Assembly (NCBI GenBank): GCA_024403355.1
Contig: JAKSRW010000024.1
Span: 1 to 47,113, forward strand
DNA: 47,113 nucleotides
Direction of reading: 5' to 3'
DNA from: Lachnospiraceae bacterium
GTDB taxonomy: Bacteria > Bacillota > Clostridia > Lachnospirales > Lachnospiraceae
The notes below the pieces were generated by a model. The model did not search any database. It was not told the DNA's origin and saw nothing but the letters and a program-made list of their open reading frames with translations. The position numbers were made by a program, and so were the translations under genes. Below are positions 7,624 through 16,889 of this stretch, one piece after another (the stretch's first letter is position 1; the number at the start of each line of letters is the position of its first letter).

Positions 7624-7656
7624 GAAACAGGCTCCTCACACCGAGGGGCCTGTTTC
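7624..7656. terminator. Bidirectional terminator between hsp20 and the ABC-2 genes
   Basis: The stem GAAACAGGC-CTC pairs with GAGG-GCCTGTTTC around ACACC. A second hairpin (CTCAGCGC/GCGCTGAG, near 7583-7604) precedes it. It separates convergent genes. Confidence 0.85.
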
Positions 7657-7669
7657 TGTTATTGTGAAA

Positions 7670-8437
7670 TTATACTTCCTTATTTCTGAAAATTAACCAT
7701 CCTCCGAAGGTAAATACTGCAATATAAATGATTGCAACGATAAGTGCGCTCAGGGAAGGTCCATCGGTCCCGACCATCTGAATACTGCTTGTGATAGTAT
7801 ATCCTGAAATTCTAAGCTCCATCTCCTTAACCTCAAGAATCGCATCCGTAATCATACAGATAAGCTGAACTACGTATGATACCGCAATTCCGACCGCAAG
7901 TGAGCCAGCCTTCTTTCTGAACAGGAATGCAATAAAACAGTCAAAGGCCACATAAGCTACGGTCAGAAGCATAAGAATTCCGATAGAACCAAGCATCTTA
8001 ATTCCAAATCCATCACCTACGCCCCATATAAGTGAACCGGTCACAAAGCCTATAAGCATTGACCAGACCATATAAATCAGACCGGCTGTAGCAGAAGCCA
8101 CAAACTTGCCAAAATAAACCTGACTTCTTGTAAAACCACGTGAAATAACATTTTTGATTGTGCCCTCACTGAAATCATTACATACAAAAAGGGTAATGAA
8201 AATCGGGAATAGTATTATCATCTGCATCATAGACGGTGCCATTGTGATGAAATCCGAGCCCACATTGCTTGAGGTTATCAATCCTCCAAAATCGCCGAAA
8301 AGTGTATTGGATACTCTTTCAACCAGATACTGAACGAGCACATTAAGTACTACTACGATAAGTATAACGCCTGCACACACATAAAATGTCTTCTGACGAA
8401 ACATTTTTCTAAGTTCAAATTTAATCAGATTTCCCAT
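7670..8437 (-). CDS. ABC-2 type transporter permease
   Basis: The 255-residue membrane protein has about six hydrophobic segments (for example FYVCAGVILIVVVLNVLV, MIILFPIFITLFVC, ALIVAIIYIAVFTFGGWLI) and the FxxDFSEGTIKNVISRG motif typical of ABC-2 permeases of the bacitracin/lantibiotic-immunity type. It pairs with the ATPase gene directly upstream. Its Shine-Dalgarno AGGAGG lies in the last codons of that gene, five bases separating stop and start, so the two are translationally coupled. The exported substrate is unknown; self-immunity or antimicrobial peptide resistance is an inference from the family. Confidence 0.9.
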   Translation of the reverse strand: MGNLIKFELRKMFRQKTFYVCAGVILIVVVLNVLVQYLVERVSNTLFGDFGGLITSSNVGSDFITMAPSMMQMIILFPIFITLFVCNDFSEGTIKNVISRGFTRSQVYFGKFVASATAGLIYMVWSMLIGFVTGSLIWGVGDGFGIKMLGSIGILMLLTVAYVAFDCFIAFLFRKKAGSLAVGIAVSYVVQLICMITDAILEVKEMELRISGYTITSSIQMVGTDGPSLSALIVAIIYIAVFTFGGWLIFRNKEV

Positions 8438-8442
8438 CCTCG

Positions 8443-9336
8443 TCAGCCTCCTATTCTCTGCACAAAATACTGTTCAGTACCTTCAGTTTTATGCTGAAGC
8501 GCACTTACCATGATTCCGTTTTCAATAAGTGCCTTGTTAATATGAGCGCTCATTTCAAGATGAGAGGCAATGATGATGTCATTGTTCAGGAAGCACATAT
8601 CCTGCTGGGGAACCATCGTTGCAACGATAGCTGCCGCGCGCTGAAGGTCATCAACAGTGATTATCAGCTTTTGACGGCATCTCATTTCGAGCTCCTCAGT
8701 GCTGATTTCCTCTACGAGTCTGCCCTCATTCAGAATACCGTACCTGTTTACCATTTTTGAAAGCTCATCCAGCAGATGGCTTGAAATCATAAAGGTTACA
8801 CCCTTCTCCCTGTTGAGACGAAGGATGAGGTCACGTACATCCTTCATACCCGCAGGATCGAGTCCGTTTACCGGCTCATCCAGAATAATGAATTCCGGAT
8901 CATCCAGCAGAGTGATTGCGATACCCAGACGCTGCTTCATACCAAGTGAAAATGAACCGGCCTTCTTATCTCCTGTTTCCCCCAGACCAACATAGTCCAG
9001 AATCGAGTCAATTCTCGAGAAGTCTACACCATAAAGTGTACAAAAAGCCTCCATATTTCCTCTTGCTGTATAATTTCTGTAAATTCCCGGAGCCTCAATG
9101 AGCGAACCCAGACGTCTGTCCGACCTTCCGTTTGTCCTCTCGCCGAACAAAATAATATCACCCTCGGTCGGAAATGCCATGGAAAGTACCATTCTCATAA
9201 TGGTAGTCTTACCGGCACCATTTCGTCCTATCAGGCCGTAAATGTCACCCTTCTGCACATGCAGACTGACATTGTCTACGACAGCTCTTTTATTATAAAC
9301 CTTCGTGAGCTGCCTCGTTTCAAGCAAATAGTCCAT
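8443..9336 (-). CDS. ABC transporter ATP-binding protein (BcrA/CcmA type)
   Basis: The 297-residue ATPase carries Walker A (GRNGAGKTT, about 38-46), signature SLGMKQRLGIA, Walker B (FIILDEPVNGLDP) and the H-loop His in ISSHLLDEL. The C-terminal extension of about 80 residues is usual in ATPases that power ABC-2 permeases. It is the first gene of a two-gene operon with the permease at 7670-8437. A 17-bp-spaced promoter lies at 9401-9429. No sensor kinase or regulator gene adjoins. Confidence 0.93.
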   Translation of the reverse strand: MDYLLETRQLTKVYNKRAVVDNVSLHVQKGDIYGLIGRNGAGKTTIMRMVLSMAFPTEGDIILFGERTNGRSDRRLGSLIEAPGIYRNYTARGNMEAFCTLYGVDFSRIDSILDYVGLGETGDKKAGSFSLGMKQRLGIAITLLDDPEFIILDEPVNGLDPAGMKDVRDLILRLNREKGVTFMISSHLLDELSKMVNRYGILNEGRLVEEISTEELEMRCRQKLIITVDDLQRAAAIVATMVPQQDMCFLNNDIIIASHLEMSAHINKALIENGIMVSALQHKTEGTEQYFVQRIGG

Positions 9337-9400
9337 TTCTTATCATATCCTTTCTAAATCAGCGGCAATGTTTATAGCCCTAACTTCATAACATTGATAT

Positions 9401-9429
9401 AGTATACTGCTTTTTCAACATATGGTCAA
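9401..9429 (-). promoter_or_regulatory. Promoter of the ABC-2 operon
   Basis: On the minus strand TTGACC (9424-9429) and TATACT (9401-9406) are 17 bases apart, about 65 bases before the ATPase start. Confidence 0.75.
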
Positions 9430-10545
9430 TTACTCTTTTGATAGCGACAACCTTATCCCCCCACAAAAAAACGATCTGACCCACGCCAAATCGTTTTTAG
9501 AATTCCTCTGTTAAATTATCTTTTGTTGGTTTAAGTCGATTCGACCTGATGTGTCAGCAGCTTTTCAGCCAGTAATTCAAACTCCTCCTGACCCGCTGCC
9601 GCAGACGCAGTATTAATCAATTGTAGTAGAACCTGTTCATCGTCAACTGATCTGATACGCTCTGTTAGATTGTCTGATATGGTAAAATGGGCATTAATTA
9701 CCTGTAAGGCAAGATTAGTTTGGCCAAGCAATATACCTTCTTTTCTGCCTTCCTTCATGCCGTCTTCATGACCTGATTTGTATTCATTTTTCATCATTTC
9801 TTCAAACAGCATGTACCTTTCCTCCATATCACGGCTGGTTTTAATCTTTTTCACAGAATTCTGCAGCTGCCTTACGAAGCTGTCTTCATAATCTTCTTCG
9901 CTGGCCTCAGGCCCGGCAGCTACATACCTTAAGAATTTAACAAGTGCCTCAGGCACCTCGTTTTCATTGGTTCCAACAGTACTCAGAAACACCGTATGCC
10001 TTCCATCGCTATAGGTATAATCCCTATCCTCTTCAATCGTCTGCCTGATGGTGTACCTGTACTTTTTCAGCTTTAACGGATCATAATCACAAATAAAGAT
10101 GACATAACTTTCCGGAAGCTTCTCATAATCTTCCCCTGAGAGAAGCAGTTCCATATCCATATGGTCATGATAATACCTGGCTCGCTTTTTAATGGGCAGC
10201 GAACTCGCCTGCATTTCCACATTGAAGCACGTTCCGGCCTCATCCTGCAGAAACACATCAAGTCTGACTCCCTTGTACTCAGGGTTATAGACCATGCTCT
10301 TCTCATATGAGATATCCACATGATCCACCTTCACCCCAAGAACACGCTCCAGCAGTCCCTTTGCATTCTCCGGTTCGAGCATTACCGCAGCGAACATGAA
10401 GTTGTCTTTTATCGTGAGATCCTTAAGTTTTTTCCTTTGGTGTTCCAATAAATCCCTCCTTTTTGCAGAGGAATTCTATATTTATTATACACTTGAGGAT
10501 AATAGATAGTCAAGTGGAAATAAGAATCAATTCGTTTTTGCGTAT
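9430..10545 (-). mobile_element. PD-(D/E)XK transposase unit, copy 1 (intact)
   Basis: Similarity to 15659-16955 runs from about ATTACTCTTTT (9430) to about CAATTCGTTTTT (near 10540), covering the gene, its leader and a hairpin (AAAACGAT ... ATCGTTTT) near 9465-9500. The ends are estimated by eye. I see no clear terminal inverted repeats. Confidence 0.65.
9531..10448 (-). CDS. Rpn-type PD-(D/E)XK nuclease/putative transposase
   Basis: The 305-residue protein belongs to the recombination-promoting nuclease/putative transposase family. It shows the N-terminal LKDLTIKDNFMFAAVM, the nuclease core with RLDVFLQD and, further on, FNVEMQ (Asp and Glu-x-Gln), then a helical tail (GHEDGMKEGRKEGILLGQ) common in this family. 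The start is TTG, preceded by a strong AGGAGG. The second copy at 15761-16721 has the same start but is broken. Its role may be DNA mobility or intragenomic recombination; the family is often multi-copy in Lachnospiraceae. Confidence 0.88.
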   Translation of the reverse strand: MEHQRKKLKDLTIKDNFMFAAVMLEPENAKGLLERVLGVKVDHVDISYEKSMVYNPEYKGVRLDVFLQDEAGTCFNVEMQASSLPIKKRARYYHDHMDMELLLSGEDYEKLPESYVIFICDYDPLKLKKYRYTIRQTIEEDRDYTYSDGRHTVFLSTVGTNENEVPEALVKFLRYVAAGPEASEEDYEDSFVRQLQNSVKKIKTSRDMEERYMLFEEMMKNEYKSGHEDGMKEGRKEGILLGQTNLALQVINAHFTISDNLTERIRSVDDEQVLLQLINTASAAAGQEEFELLAEKLLTHQVEST

Positions 10546-10568
10546 ATAATTATATTTAAAGAAAATAC

Positions 10569-10598
10569 AAGAAATCCCCCGGACTCGGGGGATTTCTT
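10569..10598. terminator. Hairpin downstream of the island cargo genes
   Basis: The stem AAGAAATCCCCC pairs with GGGGGATTTCTT around a 4-6-base loop. It lies about 170 bases after the stop of the large lipoprotein gene and before transposase copy 1, and may terminate the cargo operon. The U-tract is weak. Confidence 0.55.
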
Positions 10599-10769
10599 AA
10601 AAATTCACTTACTTAAATTATTATTAATTCGATATTTCAGTATGCCCAGCCATATCTCTGAACTACAACCGAATATGCCGGTAAGAATTAAAATACGACA
10701 TATACATAATACTGTTTTTCATATGTGCATTTTACCACCGATAAAAGTCTAAAATGCAATTAATAATCA

Positions 10770-13700
10770 TTAATCTCCATTATAATAATAACAGTTCTCA
10801 TAATTAGCTCTTTCAAATGACTCATTAGGAGCATTTGCAGATATTCTTACAGTTGTTTTGGCTTTTGAATCATTATACTGAATTTCACTGCCGGTTGAAC
10901 AGGCAGCAATTGCACTTGCCATTACCGTAGCATCCTTAGCTTCAACTTTTTTAAATGGAACATCAGCATTGTCAATCTTACAACTATTATCATAATCAAA
11001 TACCGCATTTACCACATCAATTGCCAAATCCATCGTACCTATCACCGGTACTAATTTTATTCCGACAGCTTTCAAATCACCCATAAACACATCTACAATA
11101 GACATTAATCCGGCGCCTAAATAATTAGCATTATCTTTTGTGGGCTTTGTAGTATGTACTGCGAAAGTTCCGCTTTTCTTCGCCTTACATGTTGAACACT
11201 CCTCAATAGTATTTAATTGATACTCAAACCTTCCACCATTTAATGGCATAAGACGATGCCAAACTTCAGTCACAGTAAACACACAACCGCCGCTACATTT
11301 TCCTTCTTCGGTCTCAAACTTTTCATAATTGCCTCCTGCACAAAGTATTATCATCTGTGCCATTAGCTCCGGTGACATATCCATTATCGCATAATCATTC
11401 ATAACACCGGATGTATTACTGTTTATACTCTCTTTAAATAATGCTTCTAAAACCTTTCCGAAATCTTTTACTGCTTTATCTTTATCAAAATCTTCTGTTA
11501 ATTTTTCAAGTTCTTTAAAATGATCTTCTGTTGAATGATCTTCTGTTGAAAGAAAGGCACTCATTTTTCCAATCATAAAAGGTAACATCTGCATAAATGT
11601 CGTCTTGACAATTCCTGCTACCGTTGACTCTTCTGCAAGGGAATCCATTTTTATAGCATACGTATCCCGTCTTACAGAATGACAATTAGTACATTCCTGT
11701 GTGATACGAATACTAAATTCTAAACGACTAGAACTAATTGGATTAATTTTATATTCATATTTTGTAGTTTTATAACTACAGGGCATAGCATAAGAACAGG
11801 TTAAACACGACCCACTCTCACTCTCGCACACATACGCATCAAAACTTGTATTGGCAATATGTACAAGCTTCATATTATGTGGTACTTCTTGATATTTTTT
11901 ACATAAAGTACAAAACTCTTTATGATATGCCTCAGAATTGTGAGCTGCCGGCCCACTCTTTTTTACAACACGTTCCGGTTGTTTATTACTATCAAACTTA
12001 TGAGCTAACTTGTCTGTATATTCAGTATGATTTACAACGCCACATTTATTGCAATTATAATCAATAATGCCCTCCTTAAGACAAGTAGCTTCCTTAACAA
12101 CTATGGGGCTTAAATATTTATCATGATTCTTCTTCTTAATCTTTTTCGTATACTTATATGTACAGCCCGGATTTGTGCAACGCAGTTCTTTTGTTCCTTC
12201 CGCTATGCATGTTGAATCTTTAATAATACGTGTCTCTATATTGTGAGGTAAAGCCTTAAGAGTTTCTCCTGCTAATACCTTTTTGCATATAGAACAGATG
12301 CTTTCGACCTTTCCCTCCGAATAACATGTTGGCTTAACTTCTACTTTTTCAATAACATGTTTATGATCTATTACCAGCTTAGCAATATTACTCTCGACAA
12401 CTGTTCCAAAATCATCCTTAACAGATGCTTTTACATAATATGTGCCAACCTTCTTATGTGATGTAACCTTATTTTTACATTTAGCATCCGAATAATATTT
12501 ATATGTCACCTTACCGTTTGTTCCGGCGACAATAGCTGCATCAATATTAATCGTACTACCTGTATAAGTTGCGGTCTTGTCCTTAAGAATTATTGTACAA
12601 GCACCCTTACGAAGAGCTTTTGATGCTTTGATTGAATCGTACTTTCCATTCCCGTTGTCATCACTCTTTACCAATAATACATCGTTCTCAATGGTTAACA
12701 GAAGTTTTTTAGCCTTACTCTCACCGATATTAAGTTTAATCTCTTTACCATCAATATTTCCTGATAAGATAACATTGGAAAAATCCGTACCCTCTACAAG
12801 AAGTCCTTCTGTTGTAGGCTTAATATAAATATTCTTCGAGCCTCTCTGCTCAAGCTTAATTGTGTTACACTTTTTAATTCCAAACGGAGTCTTTCCGTTT
12901 GCAGTAATCTCAATTGTACATTTTCCGGGTTTACTATTATGTTCAACAGATATTTCACCCTTGTTGGTAAACTTCAGAGTTCCTGCCTGATCGGAAACTA
13001 CATTTAATGCGACATTTCCAACATTAAATAATACATCAAGCGGCTGGTTTGATGTTATCTGATAGCTTGACTGTTTCTGGGGCAGATAATAAATCAGGTT
13101 ACTAACTTCATTGTCACTACCGGCAATTGATGCTGTACTAACTAAAAAATCACCCTGTCTAAACGACGTGTTAGAAACCATAATACCATCAACACTCGCC
13201 GACCCGCCGGAAGCTTTAATATCATATCCTCCTATAGGACAAATTATCGCTGCCATATCAGCGCTATCTGATGACATGTTATCATATTCATAACCTGTAT
13301 CACCGGATTTATAATTAACCATATCTAAATAGTCAGGATTAACTATACAGCACCAAAACTTGGCATTATTATTTTTCATTTTAGAGAAATCACTACTATT
13401 ACTGTATAAGGCAGAACCATTCTTTCTTCCACTGTAATACCAGTTTCCGTTATCATTAAAATAGAGCGCACGTTCAAGTCCGTTCGAATCCACCCCACCA
13501 TTAGGATAGTCAGGGTCATATATACTTATTTTCTTAGTATATACTACATTCTTGTCGTTATTAATTACGACATTTTTATCCAATTCCTCAAAAGCATATC
13601 CGACAACAGCATGGCCATATACAGCATTATCCCACCACTGTAAGCCAATCAGTACCGGATAACCTGTAGCAACCATATCCTCCAATGCTTCCAGCTGAGC

Positions 13701-14315
13701 TTTCGCATTTTTCTTCTGAAAGTCTATAGCACAGTTTTGAATCTCGGGCAAAGCCTGCTGTACCTGATAATAATTCAGCATTGAAATAACATTTTTGTTT
13801 GCCTTCCCGTAGTCTGATATTTCATCAAAATTGGGAAGCCCAAGCTCATCTTTTTCCAGATATTCATCATTAAGCAGCATTGAAGTTATACTCATTCCAT
13901 ATGCTGACCCATTCCAACCCTGCTGAATATATTTATTCAGAAGCGCCAGTTCAGTGTTGGAAAGATTCATCTGAAGTCTTTTATTATCTTTAGCTGATAA
14001 ATATAAATCCTTAGACCCGGTTATCTTATTGAATCCGCTGTTTCCGAAGCCCCAGCTTTCGTAAGCTGCCGGATCCCATTCGCCATCATCGTCATCCCAA
14101 TCGTCATCATCCCAGTCTTCGTCGTCCCAGTCTTCATCGTCCCAGTCTTCATCGTCCAAGCCTTCATCATCCAACCCATCCGGAAGTTCCTGATACGTAT
14201 ACTGCTTAGTCGTTGAAGAAAAATCGGTATAATATCCTTTTGCACAAGCTGTTAATGCCAGCATCATAAGTGCCATCACGCCTATCAAGCAACATCGTTT
14301 TATTTTACTAAGCAT
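10770..14315 (-). CDS. Large lipoprotein with papain/C39-like domain lacking the catalytic Cys
   Basis: This 1,181-residue product has a lipoprotein signal (lipobox LTAC, Cys 24) and a tandem DWDDE tract at about 48-80. A papain/C39-like domain follows: WNGSAYGMS at about 135, GHAVVGYAFE about 100 residues later, then IYDPDYPNG. Related proteins known to me have Cys where this one has Ala (GSCYGMS), so it is probably a non-catalytic binder. Middle beta-rich repeats are followed by about five CxxC modules (CSICKK, CNKCG, CTLCKK, CTNCHS, CSTCKA) like surface-protein repeats. ATG 14315 (GGTGG upstream) is preferred over 14399, which would put extra residues before the signal. The AT-rich sequence and flanking transposases suggest transfer. 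Confidence 0.75.
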   Translation of the reverse strand: MLSKIKRCCLIGVMALMMLALTACAKGYYTDFSSTTKQYTYQELPDGLDDEGLDDEDWDDEDWDDEDWDDDDWDDDDGEWDPAAYESWGFGNSGFNKITGSKDLYLSAKDNKRLQMNLSNTELALLNKYIQQGWNGSAYGMSITSMLLNDEYLEKDELGLPNFDEISDYGKANKNVISMLNYYQVQQALPEIQNCAIDFQKKNAKAQLEALEDMVATGYPVLIGLQWWDNAVYGHAVVGYAFEELDKNVVINNDKNVVYTKKISIYDPDYPNGGVDSNGLERALYFNDNGNWYYSGRKNGSALYSNSSDFSKMKNNNAKFWCCIVNPDYLDMVNYKSGDTGYEYDNMSSDSADMAAIICPIGGYDIKASGGSASVDGIMVSNTSFRQGDFLVSTASIAGSDNEVSNLIYYLPQKQSSYQITSNQPLDVLFNVGNVALNVVSDQAGTLKFTNKGEISVEHNSKPGKCTIEITANGKTPFGIKKCNTIKLEQRGSKNIYIKPTTEGLLVEGTDFSNVILSGNIDGKEIKLNIGESKAKKLLLTIENDVLLVKSDDNGNGKYDSIKASKALRKGACTIILKDKTATYTGSTINIDAAIVAGTNGKVTYKYYSDAKCKNKVTSHKKVGTYYVKASVKDDFGTVVESNIAKLVIDHKHVIEKVEVKPTCYSEGKVESICSICKKVLAGETLKALPHNIETRIIKDSTCIAEGTKELRCTNPGCTYKYTKKIKKKNHDKYLSPIVVKEATCLKEGIIDYNCNKCGVVNHTEYTDKLAHKFDSNKQPERVVKKSGPAAHNSEAYHKEFCTLCKKYQEVPHNMKLVHIANTSFDAYVCESESGSCLTCSYAMPCSYKTTKYEYKINPISSSRLEFSIRITQECTNCHSVRRDTYAIKMDSLAEESTVAGIVKTTFMQMLPFMIGKMSAFLSTEDHSTEDHFKELEKLTEDFDKDKAVKDFGKVLEALFKESINSNTSGVMNDYAIMDMSPELMAQMIILCAGGNYEKFETEEGKCSGGCVFTVTEVWHRLMPLNGGRFEYQLNTIEECSTCKAKKSGTFAVHTTKPTKDNANYLGAGLMSIVDVFMGDLKAVGIKLVPVIGTMDLAIDVVNAVFDYDNSCKIDNADVPFKKVEAKDATVMASAIAACSTGSEIQYNDSKAKTTVRISANAPNESFERANYENCYYYNGD
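14084..14172 (-). repeat. 15-bp tandem repeats encoding DWDDE
   Basis: About five imperfect 15-bp units (TCCCAGTCTTCATCG on the plus strand) encode the acidic DWDDE tract directly after the lipobox of the large lipoprotein. Length changes would keep the frame. Confidence 0.85.
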
Positions 14316-14405
14316 AATTCCACCGTTCTCAATTTTAAAATGGTCCAAACAATCTTGTCTGGACCAACCTGCCACTATTATTAATATAATCTTTAACACT
14401 ATAAT

Positions 14406-15560
14406 TTACGACGCAGAAACCATATAGGTTATGTCAATAGGTGCCCAGTTATCCTTGTACCTAGGCTCTACAACAATATAATAATTATGTCCCTTTTTTG
14501 CTTTAAATTTAAATGAAACATCATTAACTACAGCGTTATCATGTGCAACAAGATATTTTTCTGAAACAGTACCATCATAAATATTTACACTCCAGCCATG
14601 ATTTACTATTTCATCATCTTCCAACGTAAACTTTACCGTAACTTTTTTCGTAGCCTTTGCAAGATATTTATAATAATCGATATCATCCTTAACGTAAGTT
14701 GTTCCATATTTCTTTTTCTGCAACAAAGTAGCCTTTTTTACAGTATTATTAGACTCTTCTTCATAACTTGTAGTTTTAACCTCTTTTGCCATAATAGAGT
14801 ATAACTTGTCAACAGGTGACCAGTTATCCTTATATTGACCCTCAACTAACACATAAAAGATTGTTCCCTTTTTAAAATCAAGTTTCAAGCTTTTAAAATT
14901 TTCCTTTATTCCTTCTGTTTTCTTAATAAGTTTTCCTGTTGAATCAAAAATTGACAAATTCCAGCCATGATTGATTACTTCACCACTTTCAGAATGAAAT
15001 TCAATCTGTGTATAGCCCGTTTTGGTTGTTTTAAATTTATAATAATCTATATCTTTTTCTGTCCAAAGAGTTCCATATTTTTCCTTACCCGAAGTCAAAG
15101 TATTAGCTTTCTTCATCACATTATTTGACTCTTTTTCAAACAGCTTATCAATGGTCTCGGAGGTTGACATTGTATATTCCACTCCGCAAGGACACCAATT
15201 ATCCTTATATTGACCCTCAACCTTAAGATAAAAAGTTGAATAATCATCAAACATAAACCTGTCACTGATAAAGTTATCTTTTATACCTTTGTACGATCTT
15301 ATAAGCTCATATTCATCATTATAAATTGATATATTCCAACCATGATTTACTATTTCTTCTGCCGAGAAAGAAAAAACCATATATGTATTTTCCCCTGTTG
15401 TTAACTTATACCAGTTCTCAGACTTTTCTTCAGCCAAAAAGTCCGAAAAAGAACTGTTGATTTCCTTTTTTACCGCAGTTGCGGCTTCAACATTTACACT
15501 AAAGAAACCAACTGTCATTAACAATAGTGTCACCAATAAAGATCCAATTCCTTTTCTCAT
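14406..15560 (-). CDS. Secreted three-repeat protein (PPC-like domains)
   Basis: The 384-residue product has a Sec signal peptide (MRKGIGSLLVTLLLMTVGFF, cleavage after VEA) and three repeats of about 115 residues. Each carries an EIVNHGW-type motif and a closing YKDNWxP motif (EGQYKDNWCP, EGQYKDNWSP, EPRYKDNWAP). The pattern of IDYYKF strands and a Y(Y/V)VVE strand resembles bacterial pre-peptidase C-terminal (PPC) beta-sandwich domains; this is a tentative fold call. GGAGGG precedes the start. The large lipoprotein gene follows after 90 bases in the same direction, so both are likely one operon and may act together at the cell surface. Confidence 0.72.
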   Translation of the reverse strand: MRKGIGSLLVTLLLMTVGFFSVNVEAATAVKKEINSSFSDFLAEEKSENWYKLTTGENTYMVFSFSAEEIVNHGWNISIYNDEYELIRSYKGIKDNFISDRFMFDDYSTFYLKVEGQYKDNWCPCGVEYTMSTSETIDKLFEKESNNVMKKANTLTSGKEKYGTLWTEKDIDYYKFKTTKTGYTQIEFHSESGEVINHGWNLSIFDSTGKLIKKTEGIKENFKSLKLDFKKGTIFYVLVEGQYKDNWSPVDKLYSIMAKEVKTTSYEEESNNTVKKATLLQKKKYGTTYVKDDIDYYKYLAKATKKVTVKFTLEDDEIVNHGWSVNIYDGTVSEKYLVAHDNAVVNDVSFKFKAKKGHNYYIVVEPRYKDNWAPIDITYMVSAS

Positions 15561-15606
15561 TATAATCCCTCCGTTAACTTGTATCTAAGCATATACGCTC
15601 GTGCAA

Positions 15607-15635
15607 ATAGTATACACGTTTTACCCCCCCGTCAA
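15607..15635 (-). promoter_or_regulatory. Candidate promoter with a seven-C tract in its spacer
   Basis: On the minus strand TTGACG (15630-15635) is followed by a run of G (C7 at 15624-15630 on the plus strand) and TATACT (15609-15614, spacing 15) or TACTAT (15607-15612, spacing 17). Slippage in the tract would change the -35/-10 spacing. Confidence 0.5.
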
Positions 15636-15760
15636 CTTTTTTCAGATAATTCAGCAGGGATTACTCTTTTTATAGCGATATTATTATTCCACTCAAAAAA
15701 ACGATTCGACTCACGCCAAACCGTTTTTAGAATTCCTCTGTTAAATTTTCTTTTGATGAT

Positions 15761-16721
15761 TTAAGTCGATTCGACCTGATGTGCCAGCAGCTTTTCAGCC
15801 AGTAATTCAAACTCCTCCTGACCTGCTGCCGCAGACGCAGCATCAATCAATTGCAATAAAACCTGTTCATCGTCAACTGATTTAATACGCTCTGTTAGAT
15901 TGTCTGATATGGGGAAATGGGCATTAATTACCTGAAAGGCAAGATTAATCTGTCCCAACTGCCTGCCTTCCTTCATGCCGTCTTCATGACCTGATTTGTA
16001 TTCATTTTTCATCATTTCCTCAAATAACATTTTCCCTCACTCTATAAAATTGTGCTTTGCACAATTTTTGCGTGAAATTTATTTCACGCTATCCTCACAT
16101 ATCACGACTGGTTTTCACCTTTTTCACAGAATTCTGCAGCTGCCTTACAAAACTGTCCCCATAGTCTTCCTCACTGGCCTCAGGCCCGGCAGCTACATAC
16201 CTTAAGAATTTAACAAGTGCCTCAGGCACCTCGTTTTCATTGGTTCCAACAGTACTAAGAAACACCGTATGCCTTCCATCGCTATAGGTATAATCCCTAT
16301 CCTCTTCTAACGTCTGCCTGATGGTGTACCTGTACTTTTTCAGCTTTAACGGATCGTAATCACAAATAAAAATGACGTAACTTTCCGGAAGCTTCTCATA
16401 ATCTTCCCCGGAGAGAAGCAGTTCCATATCCATATGGTCGTGATAATACCTGGCTCGCTTTTTAATGGGCAGCGAACTCGCCTGCATTTCCACATTGAAG
16501 CACGTTCCGGCCTCATCCTGCAGAAACACATCAAGTCTGACTCCCTTGTACTCAGGGTTATAGACCATGCTCTTCTCATATGAGATATCCACATGATCCA
16601 CCTTCACCCCAAGAACACGCTCCAGCAGTCCCTTTGCATTCTCCGGTTCGAGCATTACCGCAGCGAACATGAAGTTGTCTTTTATCGTGAGATCCTTAAG
16701 TTTTTTCCTTTGGTGTTCCAA
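15761..16721 (-). pseudogene. Rpn-type transposase gene split by a hairpin insertion
   Basis: The N-terminal part (16095-16721, 208 residues, TTG start after AGGAGG) is nearly identical to copy 1 through KTSRDM. It then meets TGA where 68 bases replace 13. The C-terminal part (15761-16030, 89 residues, MLFEEMMKNEYKSGHEDGM...) is open from an ATG that the insertion provides with GAGGG. The nuclease core lies wholly in the N-terminal piece, so it could still fold; the tail could be made separately. The tail also lacks a few residues (GRQLGQ instead of GRKEGILLGQ). Confidence 0.88.
16031..16098 (-). repeat. Hairpin/Shine-Dalgarno repeat, variant E, inside transposase copy 2
   Basis: Two 9-bp hairpins (GCGTGAAAT/ATTTCACGC at 16070-16089 and AAATTGTGC/GCACAATTT at 16047-16067) are followed on the minus strand by GAGGG and then ATG. 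The loop region AAATAAATTT matches that of copies A, C and D. Copy 1 of the transposase shows the uninterrupted state. Confidence 0.8.
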
Positions 16722-16752
16722 TAAATCCCTCCTTTTTGCAGAGGAATTCTAT

Positions 16753-16889
16753 GTCAAACTCGTGACCGCTTCGCTTGTCACTCGTTATAAAATCGCTGCT
16801 ACCGCAGCTTACGAGGTACGGGGCTTGAACCCCGCACCTCGCGAAAGCTTCACCCACCGCCTAAAGGCAGTGGGTTATCTTTCTATTTT
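16753..16889. repeat. 137-bp structured repeat, complete copy
   Basis: This copy is identical by eye to 41-177. It lies in the 5' leader of transposase copy 2, between GAATTCTAT and TATATTATA. The corresponding place in copy 1 (near 10470) lacks it, giving a near-empty site for comparison. Confidence 0.93.
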
